Of a DNA stretch of 17,176 nucleotides, positions 1 through 8,449 are shown piece after piece (the stretch's first letter is position 1; every line of letters begins with the position of its first letter). The stretch is from Prevotella sp. UBA6429 (lineage in GTDB: Bacteria > Bacteroidota > Bacteroidia > Bacteroidales > Bacteroidaceae). A program made the position numbers and the translations under genes. Below the pieces are notes generated by a model. That model did no database searches. It was not told where the DNA came from and was given only the letters and a program-made list of their open reading frames with translations. Where the stretch lies: contig DJOV01000097.1 of the NCBI GenBank assembly GCA_002437285.1, positions 1-17,176 on the forward strand. Reading direction: 5' to 3'.

Positions 1-1
1 T

Positions 2-23
2 ACATTGTCCGCTTTCTTCAAGG
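2..23. repeat. Left copy of a 22-bp terminal inverted repeat
   Basis: Positions 2-23 match the reverse complement of 17155-17176 at 21 of 22 bases. The only difference is at position 16 (c here, a in the other copy). Similarity stops at position 24. The copy starts one base from the window edge and lies 36 bases past the stop codon of the DUF5687 gene. A match of this length is very unlikely by chance. It could be the outward-facing end of a flanking insertion sequence, a recombination site, or a repeat at which an assembly broke. No transposase is visible inside the window. Confidence 0.8.
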
Positions 24-59
24 TGAGCCACATCCCTGATGGCAATTGAGATAACTCAC

Positions 60-1580
60 TTATTCGTGGAAAGCCATCAGATGCTCGTATCTGCGCTTCA
101 TCATTCGTCGATAAATGTTGCGCAGCCACAACCTGTGGCAGGCGATGAACGTTATGCCGACGGCCATGATAATCAACCATGCCACATAGTCGGCGAGGAA
201 GGTCTCCAATATGGAAATGAGCGCGATGGGAACCAGGAAGGCTACCATCTCGACCACCACTTGCAAGGCACTGTTTTCTACGCCCGTCTTGCTGATGAAC
301 GCCTCGTTAAGCGGAAGCTTCTGTTTGTTGTAAACGGCCAGTTGCATCAGGATGCAATATTGGAACCCTGCTGTGAACGTGCCATACGACAGCAGCATCA
401 ATAAGCTCCACTTACCCATGAAGACCATGGGCAACATCAGTACAAAAGGTAACACCAGTAAACCGCAGAAAAAGTAATACTTGGCCTGCAGCAACTTGAG
501 AATGTTTTCCCTGTGCACCATCAGCGCATCGATGTAATTGGCCTCATACGACATTACACGGATGAGCAGGATGGAGCCATAGACCACAAAGTTGTAGAAA
601 CACCAAAAATTGACCATTGTCTTGCTGTCATAGATGTCGGTGAAAGTGATCACGAGACTCAATATCAGCACAAGCACAGTGGTGGAGATAAAGGATTTGC
701 GTGGGTTCTTGTTGCGCATCAGCGACTTGATTTCTATCTTCAAGTATTCACCTATCTCACCAAACTGGTTGAGCAATGAGAAGTCGCTGACGTTCTTGAT
801 CTTGGCGATTTTCTGCTTTCCCATTTCCAGCCATACGTTGTTGTATTGCAGCTTGCGATTGACCAGCAGCAGGCCCGACAGTAAAAGCATGGCGACGAGA
901 TGGGGGAGCACGCTGCCATGCTCCAGGCATGTGCCGATGGTAGCATAACAGTCGAAGAATGTGTCGAAATCTGAAAATATCCAAACGCTGTACCCCCCCA
1001 GGTAGACCAAGGCTGGCAGGATCCACCACAAAGGAGTGCCCAGCACTAAGGTGCGGCAGATGGAATACCACTGGCTATTGGCCAAAATGAGAAGATAGTA
1101 GAGAACCAGCAGAGACACCATGGTCATGAAGCCATAGCTGAAGACGACAGACATGAGGCAATAGGGAATCAACAAGGCAAACCAAGTGAGGTTGCCCCAT
1201 CCCAGAAGAGAAGAAAGCAGGAAACTGTCAATGCATGCATAGCGGGGCAGGGGGAGCAGCACATAAGGCTTGATGATCTGCGAAGGTGTCTGCTGGGCCA
1301 TAAACCTTACACCGAAATCGAGGGTCAGGATGAATGGCAACACACCAAAGATGAATTGCACCGCAGTGTGGCTGTGCGAGTCATTGGCGCTTAAAGCCAG
1401 GAGAATGGCAAACATGATGAGATACAATACCATCAAGACCATGAAGAAGCCGATGACCCACCGGGCCACCCTGTTGGCGTAGAACATGGGATTGCGGCGC
1501 TCTGCCAGTTGGCGGTGACGTTTCAGCAGGCGATAGAGCTGAAAGAAGGAGAGGTGTGGGTTCAGGGCGTTGTATCTCAT
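60..1580 (-). CDS. DUF5687 family polytopic membrane protein (putative ABC-type permease)
   Basis: A 506-residue integral membrane protein with roughly ten hydrophobic segments, for example near residues 40-64, 74-92, 117-147, 152-168, 185-203, 225-240, 299-315, 325-342, 368-392, 395-417, 438-458 and 464-482. A central cytoplasmic-looking block (267-297, FSLLNQFGEIGEYLKIEIK followed by RNKNPRKSF) and the later MSYEANYIDAL stretch are typical of DUF5687, a Bacteroidota family. It is usually found beside an ABC ATP-binding protein and is thought to be the membrane part of an export system. The substrate is unknown. It is the last gene of the ftsK operon visible here, starting 12 bases after the LolA-like gene ends. 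A partner ATPase, if present, would lie beyond the left edge. The family call is from recognition of the sequence pattern; the transport role is inference. Confidence 0.8.
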   Translation of the reverse strand: MRYNALNPHLSFFQLYRLLKRHRQLAERRNPMFYANRVARWVIGFFMVLMVLYLIMFAILLALSANDSHSHTAVQFIFGVLPFILTLDFGVRFMAQQTPSQIIKPYVLLPLPRYACIDSFLLSSLLGWGNLTWFALLIPYCLMSVVFSYGFMTMVSLLVLYYLLILANSQWYSICRTLVLGTPLWWILPALVYLGGYSVWIFSDFDTFFDCYATIGTCLEHGSVLPHLVAMLLLSGLLLVNRKLQYNNVWLEMGKQKIAKIKNVSDFSLLNQFGEIGEYLKIEIKSLMRNKNPRKSFISTTVLVLILSLVITFTDIYDSKTMVNFWCFYNFVVYGSILLIRVMSYEANYIDALMVHRENILKLLQAKYYFFCGLLVLPFVLMLPMVFMGKWSLLMLLSYGTFTAGFQYCILMQLAVYNKQKLPLNEAFISKTGVENSALQVVVEMVAFLVPIALISILETFLADYVAWLIIMAVGITFIACHRLWLRNIYRRMMKRRYEHLMAFHE

Positions 1581-1592
1581 TGTGTTCTGTGG

Positions 1593-2204
1593 TTATCGCA
1601 GGTCAATGACTTCTGCGGATGGAAAATCCTTCTGTCGGAAGGTGAATATGCCGTTGGACAAGCTCTTGGCCTGAAATCCGGTGACGGAGATGGTGGTCCA
1701 TGAGCCGTTTTCCTTCATCTTGACCATGCTGGGCACATGTGACCTGCTGTTGACCGTCAGGTAGATTTCCTGCACGGCCTGTTTCTTGTTTTGCGCAGTC
1801 ATATGCACCACATAGTTGGATCCCTTGGTCGTCACACCGAGGTTGTAACCATGTTTGTATAGGGTGATAAAGGCATAAGGATTCATCCGCATGCGTTGCG
1901 CTGCGGAGGGCGTGGAGACGTTGACCTCATTGGTCGACTTCAGATAGCTCCACTGCGTCTTACCATTATACCAGACGGTGGCCTTTGGTGTGCTGGCATG
2001 AAACATGTTGCCCTTGATGGCTATGGCGCCCGATGTGGAGCCTATCTTGCTTCCCGACACGGTAAACCTTGCTGTGGCACCTTTCCTGTTGCCCACGATG
2101 GATGCGGTCTTGTCGAGCACCTTGCGCGCCAATGTGGGGTTTTGCGCATAGGCGCCTATCATCTGCAGCGTTGCCAAGAGCAACAGGATAATTGTCTTTT
2201 TCAT
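1593..2204 (-). CDS. LolA-like putative outer-membrane lipoprotein carrier
   Basis: A 203-residue secreted protein. Residues 1-20 form a classic signal peptide (MKK, then a hydrophobic core, ending AYA before QN), so the mature protein should be periplasmic. The rest fits the LolA-like fold: repeated beta strands with the pattern 'ARFTVSG..GSTSGAIAIKGNMFHASTPKATVWYNGKTQWSY', the mid segment 'NPYAFITLYKHGYNL', and a C-terminal 'GIFTFRQKDFPSAEVIDLR'. LolA carries lipoproteins from the inner to the outer membrane; Bacteroidota LolA-like proteins are commonly encoded next to ftsK, as here. It lies 81 bases after ftsK with no promoter box or terminator between, and 12 bases before the DUF5687 gene, so co-transcription is likely. 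The length matches the family. Function is inferred from family and context; sequence identity to E. coli LolA would be low. Confidence 0.85.
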   Translation of the reverse strand: MKKTIILLLLATLQMIGAYAQNPTLARKVLDKTASIVGNRKGATARFTVSGSKIGSTSGAIAIKGNMFHASTPKATVWYNGKTQWSYLKSTNEVNVSTPSAAQRMRMNPYAFITLYKHGYNLGVTTKGSNYVVHMTAQNKKQAVQEIYLTVNSRSHVPSMVKMKENGSWTTISVTGFQAKSLSNGIFTFRQKDFPSAEVIDLR

Positions 2205-2285
2205 TTCTTATTTGTCATTAGTTTCTGTAGACAATAACGTGCGGGCACTCATTATGTTACGTACTTTAAGAAGCTTTAACGCCTT

Positions 2286-4757
2286 TCATCGGTTTCCATG
2301 TACTTGCGCCAGCGTCACGTTCAGCGTGTTCTCATCGGCGATGAGCACCTCACGGGGCTTCGATCCCTGTGCCGCACCCACAATGCCGGCAGCCTCCAGT
2401 TGGTCCATGAGTCGTCCGGCACGGTTGTATCCGATGGAGAAGCGACGCTGGATCATGCTCGTCGAGCCCTGCTGGGTGATGACGATGGCACGTGCTGCCT
2501 CGTCGAAGAATGTGTCAAGACTGCCGAGGTTCGACTCGCCGCCGGGTCCCCCAGCACCTGCTTGTGGATCGTCAGGTTCCGGTAGTTCCATGGGGTCCAT
2601 CGGACCGGGCTGGTCGGCGATGTGATCATTGATGGCTTCTATTTCGGGCGTATCGATGAAAGCGCACTGCACACGCACGGGGTCACCGCCCGAGAGGAAC
2701 AACATGTCGCCGCGGCCCACCAACTGTTCGGCGCCTGTACGGTCGAGGATGGTGCGTGAGTCGATTTGCGATGCCACACGGAACGCCATGCGGCCGGGGA
2801 AGTTGGCCTTGATGTTACCCGTGATGATTTTGGTTGTCGGGCGCTGTGTGGCGATGATCATGTGGATGCCCACGGCACGCGCCAGCTGGGCGATGCGGGC
2901 GATGGGAAGTTCGATCTCTTTGCCTGCCGTCATGATGAGATCTCCAAACTCATCGATGATGACCACGATGTAGGGCATGTACTCATGGCCATCCGAGAGG
3001 TTGAGGCGATGGTGTATGAACTTGTCGTTATACTCGTCGATCTTCTTCACTTGCGCCTTCTTGAGCAGGTCGTAGCGGTGGTCCATCAGTTTGCAGAGTG
3101 AGTTGAGCGTTCGCACCACCTTCTGCACATCCGTGATGATGGGCTCGTCCTCATTCTCGGGCAGGGCGGCCATGTAGTGGGGCGTGATCTTGCTGTAGAC
3201 ACTGAATTCCACCTTCTTCGGGTCGACAAGCACAAACTTCAGCTCATTTGGGTGCTTTTTATATAATAAGGAGGTGATGATGGCGTTTAGGCCCACCGAT
3301 TTGCCCATGCCCGTGGCACCGGCCACCAGCAGATGGGGTATCTTGGCCAGGTCGACCATGAACACCTCGTTGGTGATGGTCTTGCCCACCGCCATGGGCA
3401 GTGCCATCTTGGTGGTCTGAAACTTCTTCGAGTTGAGCACGCTCTCCATTGACACTATCTGCGGGTTCTTGTTGGGCACCTCTATGCCGATCGTGCCCTT
3501 TCCGGGAATAGGGGCGATGATGCGTATGCCAAGCGCCGAGAGGCTGAGTGCTATGTCGGCTTCCAGACCGCGTATCTTGCTGATGCGCACGCCCTCGGCA
3601 GGTGTAATCTCATACAGTGTCACAGTGGGGCCGACGGTGGCGTTGATTTTGCTGATCTGCACACCAAAGCTGTTGAGCACTTCGATGATGCGCGCATTGT
3701 TGGCCTTGATCTCGTCCATGTCAATGTTGGCGTTGGTGTCATACTTCTTAAGGAGCGTCAGTGTGGGGAACTTATATCGCGCATAGGGGTCCCAGGGGTT
3801 GATGGGAGCTTGCGGCTGGTTTTCGTCGCCCACCGTGTTTCCCGTCGCCTTGTCTTCCATGTTTATCTTCTCTACGGTCAGCGAGGCCTCGTCGTTCTTC
3901 ACCTCGTTGGCGTTTGTGACATGCAGTGTGGCTTCTCCTTCCTCCGTGGCTGTGGGTTGCTGCCCTTGGGTAGTGTCTGTCAAGTCCACCACTTGTGGCT
4001 TGTCGTCATCCTGGTCGGTTGTGGCGGTGGACACCTCAGGGCTCGCTGGCTCGTGGCTCTCCCAACTGGGTTCCTGCTCCATCACGTCGTCGCCGGTGTT
4101 GTCGGTCACGGTAAACTTCACCTTACTGCGAATGTATTTCACGGGGTTGAGTGCCTTCCTCACCACGTTTATGGTCTCTGAGGTGAGGTAGGTGAGAAAG
4201 GCCAAGGCTACCACGAGCAGCACGGCAGTCAGTCCGGGAGGACCTATGAGGTTCTCCAGGAACTGCTTGCACAGCAAGCCATGGGCGCCACCGGGGTTGA
4301 ACACCAAGTCGCCTGCAAAGGGAGAGAGAAAGGTGGCCAGGGCGGCAGAGCTCCAGAGCATGATGATGCTCAAGCACAAGAACCACTTGAGCAAGTTGAC
4401 ACTGTAGGCGTGCATCATCTTCAGAGCTGCGAGCACGAAGAAGAAAGGTATGAGGAATGCGGGAAAGCCGAAGTTGACCGCAATCAGATAATAGGACACC
4501 AGGGCACCGATGGAACCGCAACTGTTGGCGAATTCATGGTGCTGGTTGAGCCATTCGCCCGGGCGCATGCTTTCCAAAGTGCTCTGGTCCACTTGCCCGG
4601 TGACGAGATAAGACACCATGGCGATGATGGTCACCACCGCCAAAGCAAGCAACAAAAGTCCTGTGAAAAAGCCCGTGGTTTCGCTTTCCAGTATATTTTG
4701 TAAGCCGATTGCATAGCCGAACGACTTCGACTTGCGCTCAGTTTTCTTTTTTCCCAT
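2286..4757 (-). CDS. ftsK: DNA translocase FtsK
   Basis: Septum-anchored, ATP-driven DNA pump that clears and sorts chromosome termini at cell division. It has 823 residues from the start chosen here. Four membrane segments (about 30-52, 82-112, 121-147, 174-192) form the N-terminal anchor. An acidic, Thr/Glu-rich linker follows (about 220-320). The motor has Walker A GATGMGKS at 480-487, Walker B IIDEFGD at about 600-606 and a following ATQRP motif. The C-terminal winged-helix gamma domain (about 747-806, 'AARAIVITQQGSTSMIQRRF') would read polar DNA sequences. The short linker is normal for this phylum. An in-frame ATG 21 codons upstream (4820) exists, but the promoter (4781-4811) lies inside that extension, so the transcript should begin after it. 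MGKKKTERKS at 4757 is therefore the likely start. It leads the operon with the LolA-like and DUF5687 genes. Confidence 0.95.
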   Translation of the reverse strand: MGKKKTERKSKSFGYAIGLQNILESETTGFFTGLLLLALAVVTIIAMVSYLVTGQVDQSTLESMRPGEWLNQHHEFANSCGSIGALVSYYLIAVNFGFPAFLIPFFFVLAALKMMHAYSVNLLKWFLCLSIIMLWSSAALATFLSPFAGDLVFNPGGAHGLLCKQFLENLIGPPGLTAVLLVVALAFLTYLTSETINVVRKALNPVKYIRSKVKFTVTDNTGDDVMEQEPSWESHEPASPEVSTATTDQDDDKPQVVDLTDTTQGQQPTATEEGEATLHVTNANEVKNDEASLTVEKINMEDKATGNTVGDENQPQAPINPWDPYARYKFPTLTLLKKYDTNANIDMDEIKANNARIIEVLNSFGVQISKINATVGPTVTLYEITPAEGVRISKIRGLEADIALSLSALGIRIIAPIPGKGTIGIEVPNKNPQIVSMESVLNSKKFQTTKMALPMAVGKTITNEVFMVDLAKIPHLLVAGATGMGKSVGLNAIITSLLYKKHPNELKFVLVDPKKVEFSVYSKITPHYMAALPENEDEPIITDVQKVVRTLNSLCKLMDHRYDLLKKAQVKKIDEYNDKFIHHRLNLSDGHEYMPYIVVIIDEFGDLIMTAGKEIELPIARIAQLARAVGIHMIIATQRPTTKIITGNIKANFPGRMAFRVASQIDSRTILDRTGAEQLVGRGDMLFLSGGDPVRVQCAFIDTPEIEAINDHIADQPGPMDPMELPEPDDPQAGAGGPGGESNLGSLDTFFDEAARAIVITQQGSTSMIQRRFSIGYNRAGRLMDQLEAAGIVGAAQGSKPREVLIADENTLNVTLAQVHGNR

Positions 4758-4779
4758 TTTGTTTGTAGTTTTATTAGCT

Positions 4780-4811
4780 GCAAAATTAATAGATTTTACC
4801 GTAAAACCAAA
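4780..4811 (-). promoter_or_regulatory. Promoter of the ftsK operon (TTTG-N19-TAATTTTGC)
   Basis: On the minus strand, TTTG (4811-4808) is followed by exactly 19 bases and then TAATTTTGC (4788-4780). This is a full match to the Bacteroidota vegetative promoter, TTTG-N19-TAnnTTTG. The -7 box ends 22 bases before the ATG at 4757. It overlaps codons of the longer upstream reading frame and so decides the start of ftsK. Confidence 0.88.
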
Positions 4812-5045
4812 GGATTTCATGGCAATTGTTTTGTTAAAAAAGGAGTTTTCGCTTCACTATAATTTTCATGGTATGCTTATTTTGACGTCATGATCATTTG
4901 CGGCTCTTATGAGGAACCATCAAGGTCGCTTGTGACTTCCGTTGCTCAACTGCGCTGATTTTAGAGGTCATCCATCAAGATATGTTTTTTCAACCTTTGT
5001 TTATAATAAAACTCTAAAACATGGGAAAGTTTCACTTTTTTTTTA

Positions 5046-5054
5046 TACTTTTGC
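5046..5054 (+). promoter_or_regulatory. -7 promoter box (TACTTTTGC) of the exonuclease-rRNA methyltransferase-tilS operon
   Basis: TACTTTTGC matches TAnnTTTG and ends 19 bases before the ATG at 5074. No TTTG is found 19 bases upstream (the bases there are GGGA); a run of nine T's lies directly before the box. The upstream half is therefore absent or degenerate. The leader would be only about a dozen bases long. Confidence 0.68.
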
Positions 5055-5073
5055 AAGCTGATACGAAGAGAAA

Positions 5074-5757
5074 ATGAAGAAAACGCTCTACAACAAGTTC
5101 GACAAGAAGGCAATCACAGGCTTGCCACAAGTGAAGTTTCCAGGAAGGATTATCTCTGTCATTTCACCAGGTGAAACGCAAAAGGCCGTGGACTATCTTC
5201 TGTCCAGTGACATTCTCGGGGTGGACACCGAGACAAAACCTGTGTTTCACAAAGGCGAGCACCATCAGGTATCCTTGCTTCAAGTGTCCAACCGTACCAC
5301 TTGTTTTCTCTTCCGTCTCAATCTAACGGGCATCACACCCGCCATCAAGCAGTTGCTGGAGGACACTACCGTCAAGAAAATAGGGCTCTCGTGGCATGAT
5401 GACATTCGCGGCTTGGAAGAGCGTGAGAAGTTTAAGCCCGGGCTATTCATTGACTTGCAGGACATTGTGCCGAAGCTGGGCATCGAAGACATGAGCTTGC
5501 AAAAACTATACGCCAACATTTTTCATCAGAAGATATCCAAGCGTCAGCGCCTTTCCAATTGGGAAGCGCCGCTTCTTGACAACAAGCAACGCCAGTATGC
5601 GGCCATTGATGCTTGGAGTTGCATCTTGCTCTATGAGGAGATTCTCCGTCTGCATGAGACCAAGGAATATGAGCTGGTACTCGTCCCTGAACCCGAGTTG
5701 CCCGCTCCCAAGGCCGATGGCGAACAGGAGTGCCTTGCAAATGGACACGAAGATTAA
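5074..5757 (+). CDS. 3'-5' exonuclease, DEDDy (RNase D / WRN-exonuclease-like)
   Basis: A 227-residue single-domain nuclease. The DEDDy set of catalytic residues is complete: Exo I 'LGVDTETKP' gives D51 and E53, Exo II 'IGLSWHDDIRGL' gives D110, and Exo III 'YAAIDAWSC' gives Y175 and D179. These residues bind two metal ions and remove nucleotides from a 3' end. The domain fills residues about 25-195 and is followed by a short acidic, proline-containing tail. There is no HRDC domain, unlike full RNase D. The natural substrate cannot be told from sequence; homologues are annotated as 3'-5' exonuclease domain-containing proteins, and both RNA and DNA are possible. It leads an operon with an rRNA methyltransferase 19 bases downstream and then tilS, which makes an RNA-processing role reasonable, but that is inference. 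Confidence 0.9.
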   Translation: MKKTLYNKFDKKAITGLPQVKFPGRIISVISPGETQKAVDYLLSSDILGVDTETKPVFHKGEHHQVSLLQVSNRTTCFLFRLNLTGITPAIKQLLEDTTVKKIGLSWHDDIRGLEEREKFKPGLFIDLQDIVPKLGIEDMSLQKLYANIFHQKISKRQRLSNWEAPLLDNKQRQYAAIDAWSCILLYEEILRLHETKEYELVLVPEPELPAPKADGEQECLANGHED

Positions 5758-5776
5758 CGAAGAATTATAAAACGCC

Positions 5777-6958
5777 ATGTACAAGAACGTTTATCTGAAA
5801 AAAGGAAAGGAAGAGTCATTGCTTCGCTTTCATCCTTGGGTTTTCTCTGGTGCCATCCAACGTGCCGACGAAGGCATTGAGGAAGGTGACACGGTGCGCG
5901 TCATCACCCATGCGGGCGATTTCATTGCCGTCGGACACTATCAGGTGGGCAGCATCGCGGTGCGTGTGTTGTCATTTAGCGACATCACCGTCGACCAGTC
6001 TTATTGGCATGAGCGTTTGTCCGCCGCACTGACCATGCGGCAACGCATCGGCATCGCTGACAATCCGCAAAACAATACTTACAGATTGGTGCATGGCGAG
6101 GGTGACTGGTTGCCGGGATTGGTCATTGATTGCTATGGCCCGACGGCTGTCATGCAGGCTCATAGCGTAGGTATGCACCGCTGTCGAATGGATATCTGCC
6201 GTGCGCTCGCCGATGTGATGGGCGACCGCATCCAGCAGGTCTACTACAAGAGTGAGACCACTTTGCCCTACAAGGCTCATCTTGAGGAAGAGGATGGTTT
6301 CATCTTGGGTAGCACACATGACAATGTGGCTGTGGAGAACGGCCTGAAGTTTCATGTCGATTGGTTGCGCGGGCAGAAGACGGGGTTCTTCGTTGACCAG
6401 CGTGAGAACCGCTCTCTGCTGGAACATTACTCAAAGGGTAAGTCTGTGCTCAACATGTTCTGCTACACGGGCGGCTTCTCGGTCTATGCCATGCGAGGTG
6501 GTGCCCAGTGTGTCCACTCTGTTGACAGCAGTGCCAAGGCCATCGAGATTACGAACAGCAATGTGGCTCTCAACTTCCCAGGCGATATGCGCCATGAGGC
6601 TTTTTGCGAGGATGCGTTTCGCTTCCTGGAAGGACGGACGGACAAGTACGACATCGTGGTGCTTGACCCGCCAGCCTTTGCCAAGCATCGCGCCGCGCTC
6701 CACAACGCTCTCAAGGGATATATCCGCTTGAACGCCAAGGGGCTCCGTCTTGTCAAGGAGGGTGGACTGCTGTTCACATTCAGTTGCTCGCAGGCGGTAA
6801 GCAAGGATCAGTTCCGAAGTGCTGTCTTTACGGCCGCGGCGCAGTCTGGCCGCAAGGTGCGCATCCTTCACCAGCTCCATCAGCCGGCTGACCACCCCAT
6901 CAATATCTACCATCCCGAGGGTGAGTATCTGAAGGGACTGGTGCTCTATGTGGAATAA
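5777..6958 (+). CDS. Class I SAM-dependent rRNA (cytosine-C5) methyltransferase, RlmI-like
   Basis: A 393-residue enzyme. An N-terminal PUA-type RNA-binding domain (about 1-75, 'VYLKKGKEESLLRFHPWVFSG') is followed by a linker domain and a Rossmann methyltransferase domain. Visible motifs are 'GQKTGFFVDQRENR' (199-212), SAM-binding motif I 'VLNMFCYTGGFSVYA' (224-238), the acidic ribose-binding D250, and motif IV 'VLDPPAFAK' (295-303). The 'FSCSQ' stretch near 335-339 supplies a cysteine suitable for 5-methylcytosine catalysis. The best-known member, E. coli RlmI, modifies C1962 of 23S rRNA; the same target here is inference from overall similarity. The ATG lies 19 bases after the exonuclease stop, and tilS follows after 36 bases, so the three genes are probably one transcript. 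Confidence 0.9.
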   Translation: MYKNVYLKKGKEESLLRFHPWVFSGAIQRADEGIEEGDTVRVITHAGDFIAVGHYQVGSIAVRVLSFSDITVDQSYWHERLSAALTMRQRIGIADNPQNNTYRLVHGEGDWLPGLVIDCYGPTAVMQAHSVGMHRCRMDICRALADVMGDRIQQVYYKSETTLPYKAHLEEEDGFILGSTHDNVAVENGLKFHVDWLRGQKTGFFVDQRENRSLLEHYSKGKSVLNMFCYTGGFSVYAMRGGAQCVHSVDSSAKAIEITNSNVALNFPGDMRHEAFCEDAFRFLEGRTDKYDIVVLDPPAFAKHRAALHNALKGYIRLNAKGLRLVKEGGLLFTFSCSQAVSKDQFRSAVFTAAAQSGRKVRILHQLHQPADHPINIYHPEGEYLKGLVLYVE

Positions 6959-6994
6959 TACCAGGAACGCAGCCCCCAAAAATTCCATAAAGAC

Positions 6995-8350
6995 ATGACA
7001 GAAAGCTTCGAACAAAAGATAGAAAACGCCATAAGCCGTCACGACCTGCTGTGTCGTGACGGCTTTTATGTTGTCGCCCTGTCAGGTGGACCGGACAGCG
7101 TGGCGTTGCTGCGTGTGCTTGTGGCCTTGGGCTATAAGGTTCATGCGGCTCACTGCAACTTCCATCTGCGTGGTGAGGAGAGCAACCGCGATGAGCATTT
7201 TTGCGAACGGTTATGCAATAAGTTGGATGTCCAATTACACAAAATACACTTTGACACAACGGCTTACGCCAGTTTGCATCAAGTGTCCATTGAGATGGCG
7301 GCACGGACGTTGCGCTATCATTATTTCGCTTCTCTCTGTAAGGACATCAATGCGCGTGGCACCTGTGTGGCCCATCATCGTGACGACCAGGTGGAGACTA
7401 TCTTGCTCAACATCATTCGGGGCACAGGCATGAGTGGATTGCAGGGCATGAAATGGCGTAATGGCAATATCCTTCGCCCCATGCTTGAGGTGTCGCGACA
7501 GGAGGTGATTGACTACCTGAACCTGCTGGACCAAGATTTTGTGGTTGACCACACCAACATGGAAGATGAAGTGCAACGCAATAAGTTGCGGTTGAACATC
7601 ATTCCACTGTTAGAGGAAGTCAACCCTGCTGTCAAGGATCATATCTTACGCATGGCAGGTCATGTGGCTCAGGCTGACAAGGTCATTCGCTACACGCTTG
7701 AAGAACAGGAGAAACGCGTTTGCGAGACAATGCCAGAGAAGCATTTGGCGCTTGCCGTCAACCTCCGCCAGCTATCCAGTCTTCCTTCGCCCGAGTACTT
7801 GCTGTGGCATCTGATGAGCCCTTACGGCTTTCATCGAACGCAAGTGCGTGAAATGGCTGAAAGTCAAATGGTTGGTAATATGTGGTCAACCGATAGATGG
7901 ATTGCTTTCATTGAGCGTGAGCACCTGTGCGTGGCGAGACGCGATGACTGGGAATGTGGCATGAAACCACTGCGCATCCCTGAAGCCGGTACTTATATCG
8001 TTCGTCAAGGTGAAGATGAGAGGCGAATTACGGTGCAGATACAGCCCTTTTGCTGTGAGCCTTCGCGCACGGCCGATGTGGCCACGCTCGATGCCGACAA
8101 GGTCGTCTTTCCGCTAACTTTGCGCCCCGTACAAAGTGGCGACCGCTTTGTGCCATTCGGCATGAAGGGGTCAAAGTTGGTATCCGATTTCCTGAAAGAC
8201 CAAAAAGTGCCCACGCTTGACAGGCGCCGCCAATGGGTCTTGGTTGACAACACGGGAAACGTCGTTTGGCTTGTCGGAAGGCGCGTCGACAATCGGGTAG
8301 CCATTCTTGGCGGGACCACACAAAAGGTGCTGACCGTTAAATGGACGTGA
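6995..8350 (+). CDS. tilS: tRNA(Ile)-lysidine synthetase
   Basis: Attaches lysine to C34 of the minor tRNA-Ile (CAU anticodon), so that it is charged with isoleucine and reads AUA; essential in most bacteria. It has 451 residues. The N-terminal ATP-pyrophosphatase (PP-loop) domain carries SGGPDS at 30-35, with the family's following 'AAHCNFHLRGEESNRDE' and 'VAHHRDDQVETILLNIIRGTG' blocks. 'RPMLEVSRQEVIDYL' and 'NKLRLNIIPLLEEVNP' continue the catalytic region. The C-terminal TilS domain is present ('VQSGDRFVPFGMKGSKLVSDFLKD' split across about 369-393). The start at 6995 leaves a normal-length helix before the PP-loop, and no later in-frame start precedes it. Oddity: codons 13-24 form a perfect 13-bp hairpin (see separate entry). 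It is third in the operon starting at 5074. Confidence 0.95.
   Translation: MTESFEQKIENAISRHDLLCRDGFYVVALSGGPDSVALLRVLVALGYKVHAAHCNFHLRGEESNRDEHFCERLCNKLDVQLHKIHFDTTAYASLHQVSIEMAARTLRYHYFASLCKDINARGTCVAHHRDDQVETILLNIIRGTGMSGLQGMKWRNGNILRPMLEVSRQEVIDYLNLLDQDFVVDHTNMEDEVQRNKLRLNIIPLLEEVNPAVKDHILRMAGHVAQADKVIRYTLEEQEKRVCETMPEKHLALAVNLRQLSSLPSPEYLLWHLMSPYGFHRTQVREMAESQMVGNMWSTDRWIAFIEREHLCVARRDDWECGMKPLRIPEAGTYIVRQGEDERRITVQIQPFCCEPSRTADVATLDADKVVFPLTLRPVQSGDRFVPFGMKGSKLVSDFLKDQKVPTLDRRRQWVLVDNTGNVVWLVGRRVDNRVAILGGTTQKVLTVKWT
7033..7067 (+). promoter_or_regulatory. Perfect 13-bp hairpin with short U tract inside the 5' end of tilS
   Basis: AAGCCGTCACGAC (7033-7045) and its exact complement GTCGTGACGGCTT (7053-7065) enclose a seven-base loop and run into TTTT (7064-7067). 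The structure resembles an intrinsic terminator but lies 38 bases after the tilS start codon, encoding SRHDLLCRDGF just before the PP-loop. It may be an attenuator, a partial terminator for the upstream genes, or a brake on tilS expression. The stem is certain; the function is inferred. Confidence 0.55.
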
Positions 8351-8409
8351 AATTATCGAAAGATAGGTCAAAAAACGCTATTTTTCGCACAGTTAAGAGG
8401 AGAAAAGGG

Positions 8410-8418
8410 TAAATTTGC
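8410..8418 (+). promoter_or_regulatory. -7 promoter box (TAAATTTGC) of the DUF4301 gene
   Basis: TAAATTTGC matches TAnnTTTG and ends 31 bases before the ATG at 8450. The bases 19 upstream are GCAC rather than TTTG, and a TTTTTC run lies slightly further away, so the upstream element is weak or offset. It separates this gene from the tilS operon, which ends at 8350. Confidence 0.65.
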
Positions 8419-8449
8419 ATAACGGAAACACAAAATATTCAATTGCGAT

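Noticed and set aside
6431..7042. Minus-strand frame of 203 codons opposite the rRNA methyltransferase gene
   Set aside because: It overlaps the SAM-binding and DPPAF motifs of the true gene and has no promoter box or recognisable domain.
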